Source of the DNA: Gemmatimonadota bacterium | GTDB taxonomy: Bacteria; Gemmatimonadota; Gemmatimonadetes; Gemmatimonadales; GWC2-71-9 | Assembly (NCBI GenBank): GCA_027294455.1 | Contig: JAPULZ010000015.1 | Span: forward strand, 1-32,036 | DNA length: 32,036 bases | Direction of reading: 5' to 3' | Shown here: piece by piece, positions 1 to 6,702 of the stretch | Layout: every line of letters starts with the position of its first letter | Position numbering within the stretch: the stretch's first letter is position 1 | Position numbers and translations under genes: made by a program | The notes under the pieces: model-generated | Seen by the model: the letters and a program-made list of their open reading frames with translations, nothing else | What the model was told of the DNA's origin: nothing | The model's database searches: none

Positions 1-352
<352 letters not shown>

Positions 353-486
353 ATTCAAAGAATTCAATTAGCTCTCGAACACTTCCATGTCCGATTCACA
401 TAATTCGAAGTACTTCCCTCACGGCAGGCCTTCGAAACCCGCCGTTGATAATGGGCCGCACTCTTACCTGAATCTCCAACCATCGA

Positions 487-498
487 TTGTCAAAGAGC
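487..498 (-). promoter_or_regulatory. rRNA boxA antitermination element in the 16S leader
   Basis: The minus strand reads GCTCTTTGACAA, close to the classic rRNA boxA (TGCTCTTTAACA), about 25-35 nt after the predicted transcription start and about 135 nt before the mature 16S. BoxA recruits the NusB/S10 antitermination complex to rRNA transcripts. The rest of the 353-529 leader has no gene and presumably carries the 5' processing stem of the pre-16S RNA. Confidence 0.75.
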
Positions 499-529
499 GT
501 GCGCCAAAAAGTTCCGGCGCAGTCCAGGA

Positions 530-558
530 ATCTTAGGCGGCCTGCGTACCGGAGTCAA
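530..558 (-). promoter_or_regulatory. rRNA operon promoter
   Basis: On the minus strand a -35 box TTGACT (558-553) and a -10 box TAAGAT (535-530) are separated by exactly 17 nt, a near-consensus housekeeping-sigma promoter. The predicted start is near 523, just ahead of boxA and the 16S gene. Its position and strength fit a rrn promoter. No second promoter of similar quality is obvious between it and trkH. Confidence 0.75.
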
Positions 559-685
559 GTGGAGGGAAAGACTTGGGGGACGGGAACTTACGCGATCGCA
601 ACACGGTCGTTTCGGGTCCTTTACGGAGATCTGCCGAGGTTCGGGCTGGGCGGCATGTAAACCATTATGGCACAACGACTTAGCC

Positions 686-712
686 GTAGAGACGAGGCGT
701 GCCTCGCCCTAC
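686..712. repeat. REP-like GTAG..CGAGGC/GCCTCG..TAC dyad
   Basis: Arms CGAGGC (693-698) and GCCTCG (701-706) pair perfectly around a GT loop and are flanked by GTAG and TAC. The trkH stop codon (TAG, 711-709) lies in the repeat. Related sequences occur at 4776, 12504, 15573 and 19084, all at gene ends or in intergenic DNA, which suggests a dispersed REP-type family. Confidence 0.55.
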
Positions 713-2196
713 CGGGTTCTGGCCTCGCCGCCTGTCCTGGATCGTCCGCGCATCAGCCGCCAGGTTTCGGGAATGAACAACATGAGCAAGGTGTAAAACT
801 CGAGCCGCCCCAGCAGCATCAACGCACTCAACACCACGCGGGCAGCCGGATGAAGGTCCCCGTAGTGGCTGGACGGTCCCACCAGCCCCAGAGCCGGCCC
901 GATGCTGGACATGGCGGCCAGGGCGGCGCTGGCGGACGTCACGAAATCGTAACCCAGGGCCGCCAGGAACAGGGTCCCCAACCCGTGGGTCGCCACATAC
1001 AAGGCAAAGAAACCCACCACCTTGAGCAGCACGTCGGGCCGCACGGGGCGTCGGCCCAAACGGGTCACGATCACGGCCTGGGGATGAAGCACCCGCCGGA
1101 ATTCCCCCAGCGTCTGCTTGGCCAGGACCACGACCCGCACCACCTTGAACCCGCCGCCCGTAGACCCGCCCATGGCCCCCATGAACATGAGGCCGATCAA
1201 GACGACGAGACACACGCTGGGCCATTGGGCAAAATCCGCCGTGGCGAATCCCGTCGTGCTGATCACCGCGATCACGTTGAACAGGGCGTGGCGCAAGATC
1301 TCGCCGACCCCCTCCCCCGCATTGCGGTCCGCCTGGGTCAGCAAGGCGACGAAACAGATCGCCGACGCCGCAATCGCCATCCCCACATAGACCCTCCATT
1401 CGACGTCTTTGAACCACGCCGTGTCGCCGCCCGTCAGCATCCGGTAGTGCAACGCGAAGTTCGTTCCCGCGATGAGCATGAATGCCATGGTGACCCACTG
1501 AATCGCCGGGGAGAAGGCCGCCATGGATTCCGTTCTCGTGGAAAACCCACCGGTGGCGAGGGCCGACATGGCATGGTTCACGGCATCGAACGCCGACATC
1601 CCGAGCAACAGATAGATGACCAACAGGACGGTGGTCAGCGCCGCGTACACGCCCCACAGCAATCGGGCCGTGGACGCGATCCGCGGCGTGAGACGGTCAC
1701 TGGAAATGCCTGGCGCCTCGGCGTGAAAGAGCTGGGCGCCGCCCACGCCGACGAACGGCAGAATCGCCACCCCGAGGACGATGATCCCCATCCCGCCGAG
1801 CCATTGGGAGATGCTGCGCCACAGCAAGATGGAACGCGGGAGCGCCTCGATGGACGGGAAGATCGTGGCCCCGGTGGTGGTGAAGCCCGAGACCGATTCG
1901 AAAAAGGCGCCGATGACGTTGGGAGCCGTGCCGGTAAAAAGGAACGGAAGGCTGCCCACAAAGACGATCGCCAGCCAGCCCAACCCCACCACCACCAACC
2001 CCCCACGGCGATCGATGCGCACCCGGTTCGGCGTGCGAAACCACATGGCGAGGCCAATCGTCACCGTGACGGCCAGGGCGGCAAGCCACCCCACCCAAAG
2101 GCCTTCTCCAATGGCCAAGACCAGCGGTGGAAGCATCGCCACCCCCGTCCAGAGCAGGAGGACCCCGACGATCCTGACCACGGCGAGGATGTTCAC
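709..2196 (-). CDS. trkH: TrkH-family potassium uptake channel subunit
   Basis: Polytopic inner-membrane protein of about 500 residues, the usual size for TrkH. It forms the K+-conducting pore of a Trk/Ktr system, normally gated by a cytosolic TrkA/KtrA subunit that is not in this window. The four degenerate selectivity-filter P-loops can be read in order: GFTTTGAT, SALATGGFST, ISTTGFATAD and GSTGGGFK. I start at the GTG at 2196 because the family normally begins with the helix that follows it (NILAVVRIVG...). A TTG at 2232 would add 12 residues, and neither start has a convincing ribosome binding site. The gene lies upstream of the rRNA operon on the same strand, with the stop inside a REP-like dyad. 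The family call is firm; the exact start is not. Confidence 0.93.
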   Translation of the reverse strand: MNILAVVRIVGVLLLWTGVAMLPPLVLAIGEGLWVGWLAALAVTVTIGLAMWFRTPNRVRIDRRGGLVVVGLGWLAIVFVGSLPFLFTGTAPNVIGAFFESVSGFTTTGATIFPSIEALPRSILLWRSISQWLGGMGIIVLGVAILPFVGVGGAQLFHAEAPGISSDRLTPRIASTARLLWGVYAALTTVLLVIYLLLGMSAFDAVNHAMSALATGGFSTRTESMAAFSPAIQWVTMAFMLIAGTNFALHYRMLTGGDTAWFKDVEWRVYVGMAIAASAICFVALLTQADRNAGEGVGEILRHALFNVIAVISTTGFATADFAQWPSVCLVVLIGLMFMGAMGGSTGGGFKVVRVVVLAKQTLGEFRRVLHPQAVIVTRLGRRPVRPDVLLKVVGFFALYVATHGLGTLFLAALGYDFVTSASAALAAMSSIGPALGLVGPSSHYGDLHPAARVVLSALMLLGRLEFYTLLMLFIPETWRLMRGRSRTGGEARTR

Positions 2197-2317
2197 GCCA
2201 CGCAGACTGTCGGTACCGGGTATAGGTGTCAAGGTGGTAGGTTGCCACCCTAGGCCGCCGCGCTAGCGTTTCGTCGCGACGTCACGCCTGCGGCGTAACG
2301 AGCGGGACTTTCCGACT

Positions 2318-2356
2318 AAAAAAACGCCGCCGGTACCGAATGACCGGCGGCGTTTT
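2318..2356 (-). terminator. Strong rho-independent terminator, minus strand
   Basis: A perfect 14-bp stem (2321-2334 with 2343-2356, arms AAAACGCCGCCGGT/ACCGGCGGCGTTTT) closes an 8-nt loop. On the minus strand it is followed by an uninterrupted run of seven T (2324-2318). No known gene ends here: trkH starts downstream of it. It therefore implies a short minus-strand transcript originating between about 2360 and 2700. It would also insulate trkH. On the plus strand the T-run is only four long. Confidence 0.8.
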
Positions 2357-2431
2357 GGGTCCTTCCGCAACCCGGCGCGATGCAACATCGACACCTAACG
2401 GCGCGGACAGCTTTCTTGCGATTCGGTCCGG

Positions 2432-2494
2432 TCAGTAACCGGTGCGGCGATCGCTTGCCCTTACCAGGTTGCAGATGGTACATGGACTAGACAA
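2432..2494 (-). CDS. Possible 20-codon mini-ORF with a CxxC motif
   Basis: Not a recognised gene. A TTG start at 2494 sits 7 nt after the AGGAGG of a full-strength Shine-Dalgarno. The reading frame runs 20 codons to a TGA, encoding a peptide with Cys5-x-x-Cys8 followed by a basic stretch (RASDRRTGY end). It lies 75 nt before the strong minus-strand terminator and after a 9-bp inverted repeat, so the whole could be one small transcription unit. An alternative ATG frame at 2482 would read a Lys/Arg-rich peptide of about 55 codons ending in the terminator T-run, but its spacing from the SD (18 nt) is poor. The transcript could equally be a non-coding or leader RNA. I propose no function. Confidence 0.3.
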   Translation of the reverse strand: MSSPCTICNLVRASDRRTGY

Positions 2495-2496
2495 TT

Positions 2497-2508
2497 GATC
2501 ACCTCCTT
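2497..2508 (-). promoter_or_regulatory. Maximal Shine-Dalgarno (AAGGAGGTGATC) on the minus strand
   Basis: Twelve contiguous bases are complementary to the conserved 3' tail of 16S rRNA (GATCACCTCCTT). Such a match is unlikely by chance in a window of this size. It points to translation initiation at the TTG at 2494, although no annotated protein follows. It is far stronger than the SD of most other genes here. Confidence 0.5.
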
Positions 2509-2528
2509 GGTTGGGGTTTTGTTGCCAC

Positions 2529-2563
2529 GGGCGTGCACACGGCCTCCGTCCACCTGCACGCCC
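2529..2563. repeat. 9-bp perfect inverted repeat upstream of the mini-ORF
   Basis: Arms GGGCGTGCA (2529-2537) and TGCACGCCC (2555-2563) are perfectly complementary across a 17-nt spacer. On the minus strand this lies about 20 nt before the strong SD. On the plus strand it lies 150 nt before the M3 peptidase gene. It could be an operator, or a hairpin in the 5' leader of the minus-strand transcript. From here to 2711 I see no other structure and no clear peptidase promoter. Confidence 0.45.
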
Positions 2564-2711
2564 CGACGTAACAGCCGGGAAGCCCTATCCCGATCGAGAC
2601 GCTAAGACGGTGGCTGACGACAAGTTAGGGCATTCGGGGAATTCGCGCCAGACGGGCACCCCGTCCCCGCCCGGCCTCTACATCTCCCAGCCGGCATTTT
2701 ACATTTCCCCG

Positions 2712-4769
2712 ATGACTCCACCCAAACCACGCTCCGACTCCGACAACCCCCTTCTCACCAGGACCTTCGCCGTGCCGTTCGACCGGATCAAGGCGGAGCA
2801 CGTCGAACCGGGCATCGACGCCCTGCTGGCCGACGCCCAGGACCGGATCGACGCTATCGCCGGTGACACGGGGGAGCGGACCTACGACAACACGCTCGGT
2901 GCGCTGGAACGGGCGACCGAACGGCTGGAGTGGGCCAGCGGCATCGTGAGTCACCTCGAATCGGTGGCAACCTACCCCGAGCTGCGCTCTGCCTACCAGG
3001 CCATTCAGCCGAAGCTCAGTGCCTTCTGGTCCAGCGTCCTCTTGAACGAGCGCCTGTGGAAGGCGCTGCAGATCCTGGCGCAAGGCTCCGTGGCGTCTGC
3101 GTTGAGGGGTGTCCGCAAGCGCCATCTCCAAAAAGTCGTCGAGGAATTTCGCCGTCAGGGGGCCGAGCTGGACACCGCCGGCAAGGAACGCGTCGCGGCC
3201 ATCAACGTCGAGCTGGCGGAACTGACCACCACGTTCGCCGAACACGTGCTCGACGCGACCAACGCCTTCGAGCTCGTCGTCGAAGACGAAGCGCGACTGG
3301 CCGGCTTGCCGGATTCCGCCAAGGAGTCGGCGCGCGCGAGCGCCGAAGAGAAGGGCTCGACAGGCTGGCGCTTCACGCTCCAGGCCCCGAGCGTGCACCC
3401 GGTGCTCACCTACCTGGACGACGCCTCGTTGCGCGAGACCGTCTGGCGCGCCAGCAACCGCCGGGCGGCCGGCGGGGATTTCGACAACGGCCCTCTCATC
3501 ACGCGCATTCTCGAACTCCGCCGCGAGAAGGCGGTGCTGTTGGGCTACGTGGATTTCTCGGACCTGGTCCTGGAAGACCGCATGGCCGGCACCGGCACGG
3601 TCGCCGCCGAGTTCGTCGGTGATCTGCGGGAGAAGACCGTCAAGTACGTCGAGCGCGAGAACACATGCCTGGAGGCGTTCCGCGCTGAGACCAATACGCA
3701 ACCCGGGACGATGCGCCCGTGGGACGTCGGGTACTACGCCGAGAAACAGCGTGCGGCCCTCTACGATTTCGACGAGGAAAAGCTCCGGCCGTACTTCCCG
3801 GTAGACCACGTCCTCGAGGGTCTGGCCGAGACCGTCCGGCAATTGTACGGCATCCAGGTCACGCCGGCGACGGACCTTCCCGTCTGGGACAAAGACGTGC
3901 GCACATACAAGCTTCTCGACGCCGATGGCACCCACCTGGCATCGTACTACGTGGACCTGTACCCCAGGGAGAACAAACGCCCGGGTGCATGGATGGATTC
4001 GTTGATGCTCAACGCGCCGGCGGGGCCGCACCTGGGATTGATCTGCGCGAACGTGAACCCGCCCGTTGGGGACAAACCGGCTCTACTCACGCACCGTGAA
4101 GTGGAGACGTTGTTTCACGAGTTCGGCCACCTCATGCACCATTGTCTCAGTCGCGTCACCGTGCGGAGCCTGGGGGGCACCAACGTCGCGTGGGATTTCG
4201 TCGAGCTTCCGTCACAGATCATGGAGAACTGGTGCTGGGAGCGCGAGGCCCTGGATCTCTTCGCCAGGCACTACGAGACGGGGCAACCGATTCCCGGCGA
4301 TCTCTTCACGAGCATGACACGCACGCGGGCGTACCGCGCCGCCAACTCGCAGATGCGGCAGTTGGGATACGCCGCCGTCGACCTCGCGCTCCACCGCACG
4401 TACGATCCGGCGACCGATGGCGAGGTCACCGAGTACGTGCGGCGCATGCTCCAACCCTTTTCCCCCGTCGAGCTTCCGGAAGACTTCGGCTTCATCACGA
4501 GCTTCTTGCACCTCTTCGCGAACGCGGTCGGGTACGCGGCCGGATACTATTCCTACAAGTGGGCCGAAGTATTGGAAGCCGACGCCTTCACCCGCTTTCG
4601 CGACGAAGGTGTGTTCGGCCAGTCGGTGGGGAGGGATTTTCGCGAGCAGATCCTGGCACTCGGCGACAGCAAACCGCCCGGCGAGCTGTACCGGGCCTTC
4701 ATGGGCCGGGAACCCCGGCTCGAACCCTTGCTCGAGCGGCAGGGGCTCACCGAACCGGTGTCATCCTAG
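2712..4769 (+). CDS. M3 family oligopeptidase (oligopeptidase A / thimet-type)
   Basis: A 685-residue cytosolic zinc metallopeptidase, the normal length for oligopeptidase A/Dcp-type M3A enzymes, which cut short peptides, including products of signal peptide and proteasome-like degradation. The active-site motif HEFGH is at residues 469-473, within ETLFHEFGHLMHH. The third zinc ligand, Glu498, lies in DFVELPSQIMENW, 29 residues after the first His as in thimet oligopeptidase. The N-terminal half is the helical cap typical of the family, and there is no signal peptide. I start at the ATG at 2712 because the upstream in-frame sequence lacks family character; the ribosome binding site is weak. 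It converges on the DUF4097 gene. Whether it is closer to PrlC/OpdA or to Dcp is not settled. Confidence 0.94.
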   Translation: MTPPKPRSDSDNPLLTRTFAVPFDRIKAEHVEPGIDALLADAQDRIDAIAGDTGERTYDNTLGALERATERLEWASGIVSHLESVATYPELRSAYQAIQPKLSAFWSSVLLNERLWKALQILAQGSVASALRGVRKRHLQKVVEEFRRQGAELDTAGKERVAAINVELAELTTTFAEHVLDATNAFELVVEDEARLAGLPDSAKESARASAEEKGSTGWRFTLQAPSVHPVLTYLDDASLRETVWRASNRRAAGGDFDNGPLITRILELRREKAVLLGYVDFSDLVLEDRMAGTGTVAAEFVGDLREKTVKYVERENTCLEAFRAETNTQPGTMRPWDVGYYAEKQRAALYDFDEEKLRPYFPVDHVLEGLAETVRQLYGIQVTPATDLPVWDKDVRTYKLLDADGTHLASYYVDLYPRENKRPGAWMDSLMLNAPAGPHLGLICANVNPPVGDKPALLTHREVETLFHEFGHLMHHCLSRVTVRSLGGTNVAWDFVELPSQIMENWCWEREALDLFARHYETGQPIPGDLFTSMTRTRAYRAANSQMRQLGYAAVDLALHRTYDPATDGEVTEYVRRMLQPFSPVELPEDFGFITSFLHLFANAVGYAAGYYSYKWAEVLEADAFTRFRDEGVFGQSVGRDFREQILALGDSKPPGELYRAFMGREPRLEPLLERQGLTEPVSS

Positions 4770-4775
4770 AGAATC

Positions 4776-4794
4776 CCTCGCCTGGGGGGCGAGG
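4776..4794. terminator. Bidirectional hairpin between convergent genes (REP-like)
   Basis: A 7-bp GC-rich stem (CCTCGCC 4776-4782, GGCGAGG 4788-4794) with a TGGGG loop sits in the 32-nt gap between the convergent M3 peptidase and DUF4097 genes. There is only a weak T-rich tail (GTTTCT) on the plus strand. The arms match the dispersed GGGGCGAGGC repeat family, so it may be a REP copy serving as a terminator. Confidence 0.5.
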
Positions 4795-4801
4795 CACGTT
4801 T

Positions 4802-5638
4802 CTAACGACTGCGCAGCTGCACCGATCCGTTCACGGTATGCAGCTCGATCGTGGCACCTCCGACGCCCACGACGCCATACATCTCGCGTCCGCGCCGGCC
4901 CACCATGAGCGGGAAATCCGTCGAGACCCGTCCCCCGACCGTCGAGGCATCGATCTCGGCGTTGAGCCCGTGCGGCACCACGACGGTGATGCTCCCGTTC
5001 ACTGTGTTGAATTCCAGATCGTCCAGCAACGTGATGGCGCCGATCTCCACCTTGATGGATCCGTTCACCGTGTTCGCCTTGGCAGCGCCGGTGGTGGAGA
5101 GATCGATGCTCCCATTGACGGTCTGCGCGAAAAGATCTCCCTGGAGTGCGGCGGCCTTGATGGACCCGTTGACGGTCCTGGCCGCCAGGTTCACGCCTGC
5201 CGGCACCCGAATCGTGAACCGCACCTGCACGTCGTTGTTGCGGGTGTTCATCCGGCCCCCGTCTCCCGGCGTGCACGAGTTGGCCCGGCGGCCGCTCGGG
5301 CTTGGGTACACCGCGCACACGGTGACCCCCCCCGCGTGTTCCACGGTGGCGATCTCGACCAGGCTGGGATCGCTGCGCCGCCCGACCTTCACTGCCAGCA
5401 CCTCCACCCGATCGCCGGAGCTGCGCTCGGCCGTCACCGATCCGTTGATCCCCTTGATCTCGATGGTCATGCCGGGGGCCAACACGCCGCTCCAGCGGAA
5501 TTCCTGCTGCCGCGGCTCGGTGGTGCGCCCGAGATGTAACCTCGGCAGGCCGACCTGGTCGCCGAACTGTCCCCATAACACCACCAATGCCAGAACGCCG
5601 CCGATCGCAGTCGGGACGCGAAAATGCCAGTCTTTCAT
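4802..5638 (-). CDS. Membrane-anchored or exported DUF4097 beta-strand repeat protein
   Basis: 278 residues. An N-terminal hydrophobic segment (about 11-23) acts as a signal or anchor. The rest is built of regularly spaced NGS strand turns: GINGSV once, then TVNGSI/TVNGSV five times between about residues 65 and 275, ending HTVNGSVQLRSR. This periodicity is the hallmark of DUF4097/polymer-forming (bactofilin- and LiaI-type 'adhesin') beta-solenoids. The precise role of such proteins is unknown, though many sit beside stress or envelope regulators. The ATG at 5638 is preceded by a GAGGGG Shine-Dalgarno. The 5639-5827 stretch upstream holds no gene and no clear promoter apart from an AT-rich TATATGAG patch near 5685. 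Confidence 0.85.
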   Translation of the reverse strand: MKDWHFRVPTAIGGVLALVVLWGQFGDQVGLPRLHLGRTTEPRQQEFRWSGVLAPGMTIEIKGINGSVTAERSSGDRVEVLAVKVGRRSDPSLVEIATVEHAGGVTVCAVYPSPSGRRANSCTPGDGGRMNTRNNDVQVRFTIRVPAGVNLAARTVNGSIKAAALQGDLFAQTVNGSIDLSTTGAAKANTVNGSIKVEIGAITLLDDLEFNTVNGSITVVVPHGLNAEIDASTVGGRVSTDFPLMVGRRGREMYGVVGVGGATIELHTVNGSVQLRSR

Positions 5639-5827
5639 GCCAGCACCCCTCTAATCTGGAGACCCGTCGGGAAAATCTTCTCTCATATAACACCTTAGAC
5701 GCCCCGAAGTCCCCGAGGGTTTACTCAGGGCGCAATTGTCAGCGTCCAGCGGTCGCAAGCCATCGACCACCGGCCACTGCCCACTCGATCTGGCAGTAGA
5801 GGAATTAGGGAATCAAGCGGGGAAAGA

Positions 5828-5842
5828 GGGGGGAGTCCCCCC
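5828..5842 (-). terminator. G6/C6 hairpin after the small hypothetical gene
   Basis: A six-G:C stem with a 3-nt loop starts 5 nt beyond the TAG stop of the 95-residue gene. On the minus strand it is followed by TCTTTCC, a weak U-rich tract. Probably a moderate terminator. Confidence 0.45.
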
Positions 5843-5847
5843 GAGGT

Positions 5848-6135
5848 CTACAACAGGCCGCTTTTGGCGAGGTCACAGAGCTTGGTCATCCGCTCGAAGC
5901 CTTCTTGCAGCAACTCGGCAGACATCTGGTCGCCCGGGCCGTTCAGCGTCCGCTCCATTTCGACGGCGATCTTGGGAAACTCGCGGCGCATGCGGACGGT
6001 GGGGTCTCGCTGGATCGCACTGACCATTCGCTTGAGCTTCCGCCGCTCGCCATCGTCGTCGGGGACCTGCATCAGATATCGGGCGATATCCAGGCCGTCG
6101 GCGCAGATCTGGCCCAGCGTCGGATTTCCACTCAT
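5848..6135 (-). CDS. Small hypothetical protein, 95 residues
   Basis: Not recognised. The soluble, charged, mainly helical sequence has no signal peptide or membrane segment. Its features are a basic patch (RRKLKR) and a C-terminal amphipathic part rich in Met and Glu (MSAELLQEGFERMTKLCDLAK), with single Cys residues near each end. The ATG at 6135 is chosen because it has GAGGAG five bases upstream; the in-frame start 30 nt earlier does not. The gene is divergent from the padR-permease operon, with about 95 bp between its start and the padR promoter, so the two could share control. It ends at a GC hairpin. I cannot assign a function. Confidence 0.7.
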   Translation of the reverse strand: MSGNPTLGQICADGLDIARYLMQVPDDDGERRKLKRMVSAIQRDPTVRMRREFPKIAVEMERTLNGPGDQMSAELLQEGFERMTKLCDLAKSGLL

Positions 6136-6231
6136 GTCGGCTCCTCGTAGATCGGTTTGCCACACGTCCAGCCAATTTGCGGGGTGGACGCCTCATTATC
6201 TGTAATCTGGAGCCGTCCGTCTCGGTGACGT

Positions 6232-6260
6232 TTGACCCCGCCAGGGCAGCGTGTTACTAT
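6232..6260 (+). promoter_or_regulatory. Promoter of the padR-permease operon
   Basis: TTGACC (6232-6237) and TACTAT (6255-6260) are separated by exactly 17 bp. The predicted start is near 6267, inside the dyad that begins at 6260. A transcript from here would lead into the padR start at 6328. It also rules out upstream in-frame start codons at 6232 and 6259. Confidence 0.7.
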
Positions 6261-6289
6261 GGACCGTAGGTCTACAGACTATTGGTCCA
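6260..6289. promoter_or_regulatory. Candidate PadR autoregulatory operator
   Basis: A nested dyad is centred between 6274 and 6275. Outer arms are TGGACC (6260-6265) and GGTCCA (6284-6289); inner arms are GTCT (6270-6273) and AGAC (6276-6279). It covers the end of the -10 box and the predicted start, the expected position for repression. PadR regulators typically bind dyads over their own promoter. The core GTCTACA is shared with the dyad at 15518, ahead of the second padR gene. Confidence 0.65.
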
Positions 6290-6327
6290 GTGCGCCCGCC
6301 GCGGCAATTCAACCCGGGAATCCTCAC

Positions 6328-6702
6328 ATGGGTGCTCACGGAAGGACAGATCCCGCGGCCCACCTGCCGCTCAAGCCCGATCTTTTTCAGATCTTGCTGG
6401 CCCTGGAGAGTGGCGAGCGACACGGCTACGGGATCCTCAAGGAGGTCGAGCGGGCCACCGACGGTCAGATCCGCCTGGAGCCGAGCCCCCTCTACCGCCG
6501 GCTCAAGCGCCTCCTCGACGCGAGCGTCGTGGTGGAAACCGACAAGCGGCCCGTGCCCGAGCTCGACGACGAGCGGCGCCGGTACTATGCCCTCACCGAC
6601 CACGGTCGCCGTATTTTGGCCGCCGACGCCCAGCGGGTCGTGGCCCTGGCCGGCAGCGACCGGATCCGCCAGCTCGCCGAGTCCGCTCCCAAGAATGCCT
6701 GA
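6328..6702 (+). CDS. PadR-family transcriptional regulator
   Basis: A 124-residue winged-helix protein of the PadR family, usually a dimeric repressor. The diagnostic pattern is present: an initial helix ([24 protein letters not shown]), the recognition region with [13 protein letters not shown], and a wing strand ending [16 protein letters not shown] start at ATG 6328 because earlier in-frame ATGs fall in the promoter. The stop overlaps the start of the downstream permease by 8 nt, so the two are co-transcribed and probably translationally coupled. A dyad over the promoter suggests autorepression. Known context: regulators of this kind are repeatedly found next to ADOP permeases in Acidobacteria. 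The ligand is unknown. Confidence 0.92.
   Translation: MGAHGRTDPAAHLPLKPDLFQILLALESGERHGYGILKEVERATDGQIRLEPSPLYRRLKRLLDASVVVETDKRPVPELDDERRRYYALTDHGRRILAADAQRVVALAGSDRIRQLAESAPKNA

Noticed and set aside
2227-2232. TTGACA at the trkH start as a -35 promoter box
   Set aside because: No -10 box is found 16-18 bp downstream, and the stretch is probably coding or leader sequence.
667-2253. Long plus-strand open frame (528 codons) opposite trkH
   Set aside because: High GC leaves long open frames opposite real genes. Its translation is His/Arg/Pro-rich without domains, whereas the minus strand reads a clean TrkH.
2432-2434. TGA at the end of the mini-ORF as a selenocysteine codon, extending the frame
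   Set aside because: No SECIS-like hairpin directly follows and the downstream frame has no recognisable protein character.
2497-2508. GATCACCTCCTT on the plus strand as the 3' end of a second 16S gene
   Set aside because: No other conserved 16S sequence precedes it. The match is better explained as a Shine-Dalgarno read on the minus strand.
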